Below the pieces are notes generated by a model. It was not told the DNA's origin, ran no database searches, and was given only the letters and a program-made list of their open reading frames with translations. The position numbers and the translations under genes were made by a program. Below are positions 17,401 through 25,442 of a stretch of 64,000 nt of DNA, one piece after another. Source of the DNA: Oceanospirillum sp048268485 (GTDB lineage Bacteria > Pseudomonadota > Gammaproteobacteria > Pseudomonadales > Halomonadaceae); NCBI GenBank assembly GCA_048268485.1, contig JBLWVL010000017.1, positions 7,009 to 71,008 on the forward strand, written 5' to 3'. How positions within the stretch are numbered: the stretch's first letter is position 1; the number at the start of each line of letters is the position of its first letter.

Positions 17401-19338
17401 GATCTGCTCAAACGCTTCCTGGAAAACATCACGCACCTCAACCAAAGGTGCATCCATACGACCAGAGGAAGGCTCCAGTGAGAAGTCATGCACCCAGATC
17501 ACCTCACCATCACTACGGGTGATTTCGTAAGGATGCTCACCCACAACCCGCATGCCCAGATTTTCCAATACCGGAATCACATCAGACAGAGGCAGCTGTT
17601 CGTTTTTGTGAAACAACTTAAATTGCAGATGATTGTTTTCAGCTTCCAGCTGGCGGTAAAAAGACATAGTGACCGAGCGTGTATCATTCAGCTCATCGAT
17701 ATAACCGATATCAAAGACCGCCGTTCTTGGGCTGTAGTCCTCGCGGTAACTCGCTGGGAATGCATCGCGATAAAGACGCAGATAAGCATTTGCCTTCTCT
17801 TCGCCATAACCTTCAACAAGCGCCTCAGCCAGGTCGTCACTCCAGGAGCGAACCACCTGAATTACTTTTTTCTCAATTGCACGAATATCGTACTTAGGCG
17901 GTGTATCACCATTGAAGCGCAGGATCAGTTGAGAGCGAGCAAGGACTGACTCGGAGAAGTAGGTGTGGAATTCATTACCATGAGCATCCAATTCCTCACA
18001 CAGCAGATCACGCAGCTTGTGGCGCAGCTCAGTACTGAAGATATCACGAGGCACATAAACCAGGCAGGAGAAGAGCTTACCGAAACGATCTTCCCGGATA
18101 AACAGGCGAACCTTGGGGCGCTCACGGATGTTCATAATAGCAACAGCAGTTTCCGTCAGCTCCGGCAAGCTAATCTGGAACAGGTCATCACGAGGATACA
18201 CCTCCAGAATCTGAATCAACTGCTTCCCATTATGGCCATTTGGATCCAGGCCCGACGCCTCAAGAACAGCTTGTATTTTCTTTCGCAGGATAGGAACGTT
18301 GCGCGGCGTTTCATTATAGACAGAAGCTGTGTACAGGCCCAAGAAGCGGCTTTCGCCAATCAGATTACCTTTCTCATCAAAGCGTTTGATACGAATATAG
18401 TCAGGGTACGCCGGGCGGTGAACACGAGCATGCTCAGGGGCTTTAGCAAAGGTTAACAACTCAGGAATCAGCACAAACTGACGACCATCCAGCGCCAGCT
18501 CATTACGATCCTGCGGGTTATAACGGGGGTCATCCAGCTTCAGCACCCCCATCTCAGAACCGGAAACCAGCTTCAGGACTTTCTTGCCGTTTTCATCAGC
18601 AACATCGTATTCGTCATAGCCCAGAAAGGTGAAGTGCTCATCATTCAGCCACTTCAGAAAGTCAACCGCCTCATTAACATCATCATCGGACAGATGCTCA
18701 GGATGACTGGCCGCCAATGCATCGCACAGCTCAAAACACTTCTGCTCCATCGCATCAAAATCATCCACCGCGGTAGAGACCTCCGCCAACACTGCAGCCA
18801 GGCTGGTTGACAGCTCATCCAGTTCCGCCTGATCAGTATGACGATCTACCTCAATGTAAATCAGTGACTCAGCACAGCCTGCATCATCAGAGCTATCCCG
18901 GCGGCCCTTCAGATCTGTCATCTGCCCTTTATCGTCGCGCAGGAAGTTCAGAACCGCATTATGGATTGAGTGAACCGTTAAACCCCGACGATTCAGCTCG
19001 ATACGAACTGAGTCCACCAGAAAAGCCATATCCCGGTGCAGCACTTCAATAACAGTATGGGTTGATTGCCAGCCATGCTGCTCAAAATCCGGATTGTAAA
19101 CACGGATTTTCGGTTCATTATCTTCATGCTTCTGCACAAAGTTCCACGCAGATACCGTCGCGCCATACAGATCGTCAGAACGGCGTTCAGCCAGCTCTTC
19201 CAGAGAAGCGGATGCGTAATACAGACCAGCAAAAGTGCTGATATCTTTTGCCTGTTTTGCAGAAAACTTTTGTGCTAACTGGTCTTCCAGAAGACCGAGA
19301 AACTGTTTGTGACCTTCACTGGCTTGATACATCGTCAA
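14485..19338 (-). CDS. gdhB: NAD-specific glutamate dehydrogenase, large (180 kDa) class
   Basis: 1617 aa, the size of the L-GDH180 class, which deaminates glutamate to 2-oxoglutarate with NAD. The N-terminal two-fifths are ACT-like regulatory regions. The catalytic core contains PRPMFEIFVYSPRVEGVHLRG, ARGGLRWSDRHEDFRTEVLGL, VKNSVIVPVGAKGGF (catalytic-lysine region), ADKGTATFSDIAN, GIGDMSGDVFGNGML and a helical C-terminal region typical of the class. It is normally catabolic, feeding amino-acid carbon into the TCA cycle, with allosteric control by amino acids in some members. Long antisense frames inside it are codon-bias shadows. The 476-bp upstream gap (19339-19814) shows no gene. Confidence 0.96.
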   Translation of the reverse strand: MTMYQASEGHKQFLGLLEDQLAQKFSAKQAKDISTFAGLYYASASLEELAERRSDDLYGATVSAWNFVQKHEDNEPKIRVYNPDFEQHGWQSTHTVIEVLHRDMAFLVDSVRIELNRRGLTVHSIHNAVLNFLRDDKGQMTDLKGRRDSSDDAGCAESLIYIEVDRHTDQAELDELSTSLAAVLAEVSTAVDDFDAMEQKCFELCDALAASHPEHLSDDDVNEAVDFLKWLNDEHFTFLGYDEYDVADENGKKVLKLVSGSEMGVLKLDDPRYNPQDRNELALDGRQFVLIPELLTFAKAPEHARVHRPAYPDYIRIKRFDEKGNLIGESRFLGLYTASVYNETPRNVPILRKKIQAVLEASGLDPNGHNGKQLIQILEVYPRDDLFQISLPELTETAVAIMNIRERPKVRLFIREDRFGKLFSCLVYVPRDIFSTELRHKLRDLLCEELDAHGNEFHTYFSESVLARSQLILRFNGDTPPKYDIRAIEKKVIQVVRSWSDDLAEALVEGYGEEKANAYLRLYRDAFPASYREDYSPRTAVFDIGYIDELNDTRSVTMSFYRQLEAENNHLQFKLFHKNEQLPLSDVIPVLENLGMRVVGEHPYEITRSDGEVIWVHDFSLEPSSGRMDAPLVEVRDVFQEAFEQIWNGSAENDSFNRLVLTSRLNWRQVTVLRAYAKYMKQIRFSFGQSYIATTLGNHAGITSMLLELFSLRFDPGANYTEGTEEALIGRITEALDQVQSLTEDMILRRYMQLMLATLRTNFYQLDSEGGIKSYVSFKLDTKKIPDVPLPRPMFEIFVYSPRVEGVHLRGGKVARGGLRWSDRHEDFRTEVLGLVKAQQVKNSVIVPVGAKGGFVSKCPPASGDRDDILQEGIACYKIFINALLDITDNLVEGEVVPPKQVVRHDEDDPYLVVAADKGTATFSDIANSISLEHGFWLKDAFASGGANGYDHKKMGITARGAWVSVQRHFREFGHDVQSEDFTVVGIGDMSGDVFGNGMLLSEHIQLVCAFNHLHIFVDPNPDALSSFRERQRLFNLPRSSWADYNAKLISEGGGIFSRSAKSIVITPQMKARFDIKEDHLSPNDLISAVLKAPVDLIWNGGIGTYIKASSESHADAGDKANDSLRINGNEMRARVLGEGGNLGVTQRARIEYGLHGGASNTDFIDNAGGVDCSDHEVNIKILLAELVEQGDMTEKQRNQLLEAMTEEVGDLVLKNNYSQSQALSLAKIMAKEGIGQFRRFINALESEGKLNRELEFIPGDDELLERFNQGEGLTRAELSVLISYAKSDLKQALLATEVPDDSFIEREVERAFPKVLVEKYKPAMYNHRLKREIVSTQLANDLIDHGGIAFIHRLIDSSGAEAAEIARAYVVTREVFGIHNLWSQIEELDNRVHSGVQAEMMLELMRLIRRATRWFLRPHLANLPVRDAIELYEPKVRMLSEGIGERLRGAQLENWSKRREDLISKGVPEALADQVAATSGLYSLLGIVEAERATGEKLQRVAEVYFELGHQLDLQWISQKITQLDVHDSWEALARETFRDDLDWQSRALAISVLQMEDGALEVEGRVTQWMTRHQHQVNRWQTILQEIDSGNKADFPIYSVAMRELFDLAQMQMEA

Positions 19339-19814
19339 TTAACCTCAGGGATGATACCGGGATGACTTTATGTGATTTAAACCCATAACAAACAGGCATA
19401 ACATCCTGTCTAATATGAGAGATAGCTTTGTTCAAAACATAGTACAAATCAACCACCGTACCGATGATCTATTACAAAAAAGCATAGGGGGAGAAGCGAA
19501 CAACATAGGATATTGCCCCCAGAGTGTAAAACAGCATCCAAACAGCTTTAAGACGCTTATCTGTTTCCATTGCGTCAAAGTTTAGTTTAAAAAAATCAAG
19601 ACATTAGTTTTTAACGGAACCCGTGCTCAATTCATTGATCAGATGCTAGCCAGCCGGAAAGTAATCTCGCTATACTCGCTGACATAATTCCAGCATCACA
19701 GATACGAGTATTGAATCAGCCCGTACCTGATATGCAATAATTAAGAAAGCCACAGGCAAGTGTGCTTATCCATAAACAACAAATAAACAACACCCTGACG
19801 ATACAAGGATAACC

Positions 19815-20789
19815 ATGAGTGTTCGCGACGCCTTTCAGTCCCTGAATGACCACTTAAAAAGCCAGATTATCGGGCAGGAGACCCTGCTCAGTCGTTTATT
19901 GATTGCTTTGCTGGCCGATGGCCACTTACTGGTGGAAGGCCCCCCCGGCCTTGCTAAGACGAAAGCGATTAAGTCGCTATCTGATTGTCTCGAGGGTAAT
20001 TTTCAGCGTATTCAGTTTACTCCTGACCTGCTGCCTGCCGATATTACCGGTACAGATATCTACCGCCCGGAACACAACAGTTTCAGCTTCCAGCAAGGGC
20101 CCGTGTTCAATCACTTTGTACTGGCAGATGAGATTAATCGAGCTCCAGCCAAGGTACAGGCAGCACTGCTTGAAGCAATGGCAGAACGCCAGGTTACCGT
20201 GGGTAATACCAGTTACCCGCTACCGGAAACTTTTCTGGTGATGGCAACACAAAACCCCATCGAGCAGGAAGGTACTTATCCTTTGCCGGAAGCTCAGCTC
20301 GATCGCTTTTTGCTGCACACAAACCTTGATTACCCCAATGCTGAAGCTGAGCTTGAAATTCTTCGCCTGATCCGCAATGAGCAAAAAGGACGGTTATCCT
20401 CCACTCAGGACGATGAGATCCTGCCATCAGTAACTCAGCAAGAGATTATTCTGGGTCGCAAAGAGGTGCTGGAGATCTATATGGCGGAAAGCATCGAGCA
20501 ATACATAGTACACCTGGTGGATGCCACCCGCCGTCCGGATCGTTATAACAAGGATCTGGCTCAATGGATTGAGTATGGCGTCAGCCCTCGCGCTACCCTG
20601 GCTCTGGATCGCTGCGCAAGGGCCCATGCCTGGCTTGATGGTCGTGACTTTGTTACCCCTGAAGATGTTCAGGCAATGGTGCCGGATGTCTTTCGTCACC
20701 GACTGCTGCTGCGTTACGAAGCAGAAGCAGCTGGGTTCAGCGCCGATCAGGTAGTCGCTCATTTATTGCAACAGGTAGCGGTGAGTTAA
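19815..20789 (+). CDS. MoxR-family AAA+ ATPase
   Basis: 324 aa. Walker A GPPGLAKT, Walker B LADEINRAPAKVQAALLEAM, sensor region MATQNPIEQEGTYPLPEAQLDRF and the lid domain with GVSPRATLALDR are all present. MoxR ATPases act as chaperones with VWA-domain partners, which follow directly here. First gene of a six-gene unit; its TAA overlaps the ATG of the DUF58 gene (TAATG), indicating coupled translation. Confidence 0.95.
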   Translation: MSVRDAFQSLNDHLKSQIIGQETLLSRLLIALLADGHLLVEGPPGLAKTKAIKSLSDCLEGNFQRIQFTPDLLPADITGTDIYRPEHNSFSFQQGPVFNHFVLADEINRAPAKVQAALLEAMAERQVTVGNTSYPLPETFLVMATQNPIEQEGTYPLPEAQLDRFLLHTNLDYPNAEAELEILRLIRNEQKGRLSSTQDDEILPSVTQQEIILGRKEVLEIYMAESIEQYIVHLVDATRRPDRYNKDLAQWIEYGVSPRATLALDRCARAHAWLDGRDFVTPEDVQAMVPDVFRHRLLLRYEAEAAGFSADQVVAHLLQQVAVS

Positions 20790-21766
20790 TGCTGCAGTCA
20801 GCTTGGCAACAGATCCGCAAGAGTCTGCGCCCGGAATCCCCTCAGGAGGGAAGAGTTCCTTTTCTGCCAGAACTCAACCTGGAACAGCTAAGCCGCCTGC
20901 AGGAGCACAAAAGCCTGCTGGGGTTAAACCTGCGGTCACCAACCGGCTCAACATTGGCAGGCCAACATCGTTCCCGCCAACAGGGGCGCGGAATGGAGCT
21001 CAGTGAGATACGTAACTACCAGCCTGGTGATGATATTCGTCTGATGGACTGGAAAGTAACTGCCCGCACCCGCCGGCCACATACCAAAGTCTTTATGGAG
21101 GAACGGGAACGGCCGGCTCATCTGGTCGTCGATCTTTCAGCTTCAATGCTATTCGGTAGCCAACGCAGTAAAGCTGAGCAGGCTGCTAATATTGCGGCGA
21201 CACTCGGCTGGGCCCTGAGCTATCAGGGTGACCGCTGCGGCGGACTGGTATTTAATGGAGAAGAAGCGCGCCTGATCAAACCCAAAGCCCGACATAAAGG
21301 GCTTTTACCTTTACTGAAAAGCAGCTGTGACCTGGGCCGTAACATTACCTATGCTAAAAGCCGATCCCAAACCGGCCGTATGAATCAGGTGCTACGTCAA
21401 ATTGCTATACAGCCAGGTCATGGCAGCCTGATTGTACTCATCAGCGACTTCTGGTCTCTGGACCTGTCAGACCTGTCCATCCTGACGCAGCTCAGTCGTA
21501 GTCATACCCTTGTTGCCATTCAGGTCAGCGATATTTTAGAGCAGGAGTTACCGATGGGTTCCTGCTTTCTGACTGATGGCAACCAGGACTTTTACTACGA
21601 TGGTACTAAGCCTGTGGAGCAGCAACGCTACAGGAAGGAGTTTGACCTGCACAGAGAAGCCCTCAGACAGACGATACACAAAGCCCGTGGGCACTTTATC
21701 TCTCTGTCTACCCATGAAAAGCCAACTGACAAACTGAAACAGTTTTTTGCCAAGGGTTCCCGGTAA
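20789..21766 (+). CDS. DUF58 domain protein with VWA-like region
   Basis: 325 aa. The DUF58 core IRNYQPGDDIRLMDWKVTARTRRPHTKVF is present (seen as QPGDDIRLMDWK), followed by VVDLSASMLFG, a MIDAS-like DxSxS, so a VWA-type fold is likely. No membrane helix is visible, unlike many DUF58 proteins. Its position between moxR and bat genes fits the MoxR-associated module. A 152-bp gap with an inverted repeat separates it from the next gene. Confidence 0.92.
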   Translation: MLQSAWQQIRKSLRPESPQEGRVPFLPELNLEQLSRLQEHKSLLGLNLRSPTGSTLAGQHRSRQQGRGMELSEIRNYQPGDDIRLMDWKVTARTRRPHTKVFMEERERPAHLVVDLSASMLFGSQRSKAEQAANIAATLGWALSYQGDRCGGLVFNGEEARLIKPKARHKGLLPLLKSSCDLGRNITYAKSRSQTGRMNQVLRQIAIQPGHGSLIVLISDFWSLDLSDLSILTQLSRSHTLVAIQVSDILEQELPMGSCFLTDGNQDFYYDGTKPVEQQRYRKEFDLHREALRQTIHKARGHFISLSTHEKPTDKLKQFFAKGSR

Positions 21767-21827
21767 AACCTACTTTAAACCGGTATAATAACGATCCCTT
21801 TTTGGGATAAAAAAATCAAACACAACA

Positions 21828-21877
21828 AACAGATATCTAAAAAACAAACACAACGTATAGCATCCATGATATCTGTT
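21828..21877. repeat. 10-bp inverted repeat between DUF58 and DUF4381 genes
   Basis: AACAGATATC (21828-21837) and GATATCTGTT (21868-21877) are perfect inverted copies 30 nt apart inside the only long gap of the moxR-bat unit. It could be an RNA stem in the polycistronic message or a protein site for an internal promoter. Confidence 0.5.
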
Positions 21878-21918
21878 CATGACAACAGATGAATAGAGCT
21901 CGGCAGGAGCCCCGCTGA

Positions 21919-22413
21919 ATGAGCACCGCACACGTCACCCAAGAAGCATCCAAACTTCTGGATCAGCTTAAAGATATACATATTCCGGAACCTACCGGCG
22001 GCTGGACACCCAGCATCAATACCTGGTGGATCTCCGTTGCCGGTATTCTGGCGGTTATCATCATAGGAGTTCTGGCCCGCCGTTATTATCTGCGAACCCG
22101 AACACGCCGTTATGCACTCAAAGAGCTGGAGCGTATGCAGGTGCGCTTTACTGAACATGGTGAGCGTCAGCGTCTGTTGAACGAGCTTAATATGCTGCTG
22201 CGCCGTATGGCCATGATCAATTATGACCGGGAAAAAATTTCACCGCTGGCAGGACAGCACTGGCTGGCATTCCTGGATCGTAGTGGTCAGACCCAGGAAT
22301 TCAGCCAGGGTGTCGGACAAGTATTAATTCAGGCTTACCAACCCTCTCCTGAAGCATTTGATGAGAGCGCCTTGATTGAGGTAGTGAAACAGTGGATCAA
22401 GCGACAACTTTAA
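21919..22413 (+). CDS. DUF4381 domain protein
   Basis: 164 aa with one membrane helix near residues 35-55 (STWWISVAGILAVIIIGVL is the core) followed by a basic segment (RRYYLRTRTRR) and a cytosolic helical domain with LNMLLRRMAMI. This is the DUF4381 pattern, regularly found between DUF58 and batA genes; probably a membrane partner of the MoxR/VWA complex. The next gene starts 22 nt before its stop. Confidence 0.9.
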   Translation: MSTAHVTQEASKLLDQLKDIHIPEPTGGWTPSINTWWISVAGILAVIIIGVLARRYYLRTRTRRYALKELERMQVRFTEHGERQRLLNELNMLLRRMAMINYDREKISPLAGQHWLAFLDRSGQTQEFSQGVGQVLIQAYQPSPEAFDESALIEVVKQWIKRQL

Positions 22414-23525
22414 ATGTCTTATCACAGCTAAACTTTTTCTCTGGTTTTTTAACCCCTCTCAGTCAGGTCCACTTTATCTGGCCTTGGGTTTTCCTGATGC
22501 TGCCACTACCTTGGCTGGTATACCGGTTTATGCCCCCGGCATCTCCCCGGCATTACCGCTTGCGGGTTGCCTGGCTTAGTCCAAACCAAAGCATCAAAAG
22601 TGGGGCACTGCGCAACCAACGAAAAACATTGCGCCTTATTGTAGGCGGCTGGATTTGGTTATTGCTTGTCATAGCAACATCCCACCCGCAATGGATCGGA
22701 GAGCCTCAGCCTCTACCTAACAAGGGCCGGGACCTGATGTTAGCGGTGGATATTTCAGGCAGTATGCAGATGGATGATATGGTGTTAAATGAAAACCGTA
22801 TTGACCGCCTCAGTGCGGTTAAACAGATCGTATCGGATTTTGTTCTTCGTCGTGAAGGGGACAGGCTTGGGCTAATCGTATTTGGCACCCAGGCTTACCT
22901 CCATGTGCCTATCACCCATGACCGCAAGACCGTATCAGCACAACTCAACGAGATTGAGCTACGTATGGCTGGCGACCAAACAGCTATTGGTGATGCTATT
23001 GGCCTGGGCGTTAAGCGCCTGAAAGAGCAGCCTGAAGACGGTCGTATTCTGATTCTCCTCACCGACGGAGCTAATACGGCAGGTGCTATTAACCCTATCC
23101 AGGCCGCTCAACTTGCCGCCAGCCAGAAGCTCAAAATTTATACCATTGGCATAGGGGCAGATGAGCTGGAGGTCGAGACCTTATTTGGGCTTACCCGTCG
23201 TATTAACCCCTCTCAGGATCTTGATGAGGTAACCCTGAGAAATATTGCAAACACCACTGGTGGCAATTACTTCCGTGCCCGCAGTACAGAAGAACTTGAT
23301 GCCATTTACAGAGAGCTTGACCGGCTGGAGCCCATTGAGCAACAGTCTCAGGTATTTCGTCCTCGCCATAGCCTGCTTTATTGGCCTTTGCTGCTGATTT
23401 TCGCTTCTCTGATCACAGCTTTTGCCGGTCGCTGGTTTCTTGTGTATTGGCGGGAACAAGCCAGTACGCAGGGTGAAGACGCAATAATAGAATTCAAAAG
23501 CGCTAAAGGTAAGGAATCACCTTGA
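22392..23525 (+). CDS. VWA-domain membrane protein BatA-like
   Basis: 377 aa. Two N-terminal membrane segments (WPWVFLMLPLPWLVYRF and LIVGGWIWLLLVIATS), a periplasmic VWA domain with MIDAS AVDISGSMQ, and a C-terminal helix (YWPLLLIFASLITAFAG). No other start codon lies between the ATG at 22392 and the first conserved residues, so the 22-nt overlap with DUF4381 is real. Bat proteins are linked to aerotolerance in Bacteroides and to stress and envelope functions elsewhere; the exact role here is unknown. Confidence 0.92.
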   Translation: MDQATTLNVLSQLNFFSGFLTPLSQVHFIWPWVFLMLPLPWLVYRFMPPASPRHYRLRVAWLSPNQSIKSGALRNQRKTLRLIVGGWIWLLLVIATSHPQWIGEPQPLPNKGRDLMLAVDISGSMQMDDMVLNENRIDRLSAVKQIVSDFVLRREGDRLGLIVFGTQAYLHVPITHDRKTVSAQLNEIELRMAGDQTAIGDAIGLGVKRLKEQPEDGRILILLTDGANTAGAINPIQAAQLAASQKLKIYTIGIGADELEVETLFGLTRRINPSQDLDEVTLRNIANTTGGNYFRARSTEELDAIYRELDRLEPIEQQSQVFRPRHSLLYWPLLLIFASLITAFAGRWFLVYWREQASTQGEDAIIEFKSAKGKESP

Positions 23526-23543
23526 AACAGGTAAGGAGCCACT

Positions 23544-25442
23544 GTGGAACTGTTGGATAGTTTTCACTTCGCCCGCCCCTGGGCTCTGCTGCTGATCCCA
23601 CTGGTCGTCATTCAGGTGATCTGGTATCTGCGCTTCCGACATGCCAGTAACCCCTGGCAGGGTCTGATGCGCCCGGATCTGCAACAACAACTGCTGGCAA
23701 AGCCGGAGAAACAGCCGGGCTATCTGCTGTGGACGCTAACCGCGCTGAGCCTTACAGGTATCGCTCTGGCCGGCCCAAGCTGGAGTCAGCAATCCAGACC
23801 GGCATTCATCAAGCAGGACAATCTGGTCATCGTATTGGATCTGTCTCTGTCTATGCTTGCCGAAGACAGCCAACCCAATCGCATTACCCGCAGTAAACAA
23901 AAGCTGCAGGATCTTCTGAAACAGCGCGATGAAGGTATGACCGCCTTGGTCGTCTACAGTGGTGACGCCCATGTTGTGACACCCCTGACTCAGGACACGG
24001 CAACAATTCGTAACCTGCTACCTGCTCTCGACCCCCTGATGATGCCAAAACTGGGCAGTGCCGCCGAAGAAGGCATTAGCAAGGCGGCAGAGCTGGTTCG
24101 CCAGTCAGGCTTTCAGAAAGCCCGCCTCCTGCTGATAACCGATGGCCTGGATACACAGGCTCAAAAAGCCATTCGCAAACGGCTACCGAGTCACTTGAAA
24201 CTCAGTATCATGACCGTGGGCACAGAAGCCGGAGCCCCAATACCTCTGGATAACCAGAGTTTTGTCAAAGATCAGCAGGGTAATGTCATTATCAGCAAGC
24301 TGGATCAGGCTGACATGACCTCTTTTGCAGCCTCCGTTAATGCTCTGATACACCCAGTCACTCTGGATGAAAGTGACCTGAATACATTGCTTCCACCAGA
24401 GATTGCTCAGCATGAACTTAAAGAAAGCCAGACTCAGCTCCCCCTCTGGATTGAGCAGGGGCACTGGTTTCTCTTGCCGGTTTTACCCCTGCTTGCACTG
24501 GCTTTTCGTAGGAACTGGTTGCTGGTCTTACCACTGCTTGTTCTGTTAGGAGCGCCCCAGCCTGTTTTTGCCTTTTGGCCTGAAGACCCGCAAATACAAG
24601 GAGAAAAAGCCTTCCAGCAAGGGGATTACTCAGAAGCCCGGAAGCTGTTGAAAGACCCTCTTTGGCAAGGAAGCGCTCTCTATCGTCAAAAGAACTACCA
24701 GCAGGCAGTCAGCGAGTTTGCAAAGGCAGATACGCCCCAGGCTCACTATAATCGAGGTAATGCATTAGCAAAACTCGGACGTTTCGATGAAGCAATGAGC
24801 GCCTACAGTAAAGCACTGGAGCAGGACCCTAGCCTGAAGGATGCTGAGTACAACCGTTCTCTGGTAGAAAGCCTGCTCAAACAGCAGAAGAACAGCCAGG
24901 AAAAGCTGCAGCAAGACCAGCAGAGTCAGCAGAGTCAGCAGAGTCAGCAGAACCAGCCAAACCCAGACAGCGGACAACAAAACAATCAACAGAATGAAGG
25001 CAGTTCTTCGCAGAAAAACTCAGGCAACGCCTCAACACACTCCTCTGCCGGCACACAAAACCAGAGCAGCACATCCGAGAACACCGCTTCCGGTGAAGAC
25101 CAAAGCGGTGGTCAGAGTGCCAATCAGGATTTCGGACCGGATGACGACTCATCCATGCTTGGCAACGCTAATGACAAAAATCCCAACCACACCGAAGAAC
25201 TGGATCAGGCCGTACTGGATAGACTGGCCGAACAGCAGAGAGAAAAGCAGCAAAAAGATCAGGACAGTCAGACGACAATCGGCAACCAGGGAGCCGGCGG
25301 AGGCATGAGTGAAGAAGAACTCTCTCTTGAACAATGGCTACGTCGCATCCCTGACGATCCTGCCGGCCTGTTACGACGAAAATTTGAATATGAAGCCAAT
25401 CAGCGCCGTGAACCGCTGCCTGAAGGACGAGCACCATGGTAA
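23544..25442 (+). CDS. BatB/BatC-type fusion: VWA domain plus TPR repeats
   Basis: 632 aa from a GTG with AAGGAG 5 nt upstream. N-terminal helix, VWA domain with VLDLSLSMLAEDS (MIDAS), then two central helices (HWFLLPVLPLLALAF and LLVLPLLVLLG), then TPR units (AHYNRGNALAKLGRFDEAMS). After the TPRs comes a long Gln/Ser/Asn-rich linker with in-frame 9-bp DNA repeats, ending in a conserved WLRRIPDDPAGLLRRKF. In many bacteria BatB and BatC are separate; here they are one chain. It overlaps batD by 7 nt. Confidence 0.92.
   Translation: MELLDSFHFARPWALLLIPLVVIQVIWYLRFRHASNPWQGLMRPDLQQQLLAKPEKQPGYLLWTLTALSLTGIALAGPSWSQQSRPAFIKQDNLVIVLDLSLSMLAEDSQPNRITRSKQKLQDLLKQRDEGMTALVVYSGDAHVVTPLTQDTATIRNLLPALDPLMMPKLGSAAEEGISKAAELVRQSGFQKARLLLITDGLDTQAQKAIRKRLPSHLKLSIMTVGTEAGAPIPLDNQSFVKDQQGNVIISKLDQADMTSFAASVNALIHPVTLDESDLNTLLPPEIAQHELKESQTQLPLWIEQGHWFLLPVLPLLALAFRRNWLLVLPLLVLLGAPQPVFAFWPEDPQIQGEKAFQQGDYSEARKLLKDPLWQGSALYRQKNYQQAVSEFAKADTPQAHYNRGNALAKLGRFDEAMSAYSKALEQDPSLKDAEYNRSLVESLLKQQKNSQEKLQQDQQSQQSQQSQQNQPNPDSGQQNNQQNEGSSSQKNSGNASTHSSAGTQNQSSTSENTASGEDQSGGQSANQDFGPDDDSSMLGNANDKNPNHTEELDQAVLDRLAEQQREKQQKDQDSQTTIGNQGAGGGMSEEELSLEQWLRRIPDDPAGLLRRKFEYEANQRREPLPEGRAPW
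24918..24950 (+). repeat. 9-bp tandem repeat within the batB/C gene
   Basis: Three consecutive CAGCAGAGT units plus a partial CAGCAG, encoding repeated Q-Q-S in the low-complexity linker. Unit length is a multiple of three, so copy change would keep frame. Confidence 0.8.

Noticed and set aside
15079..17481. Long plus-strand frames (360 and 395 codons) inside gdhB
   Set aside because: They lie antisense to a clearly conserved gene, have no ribosome sites and no recognisable domains; they are codon-bias shadows.
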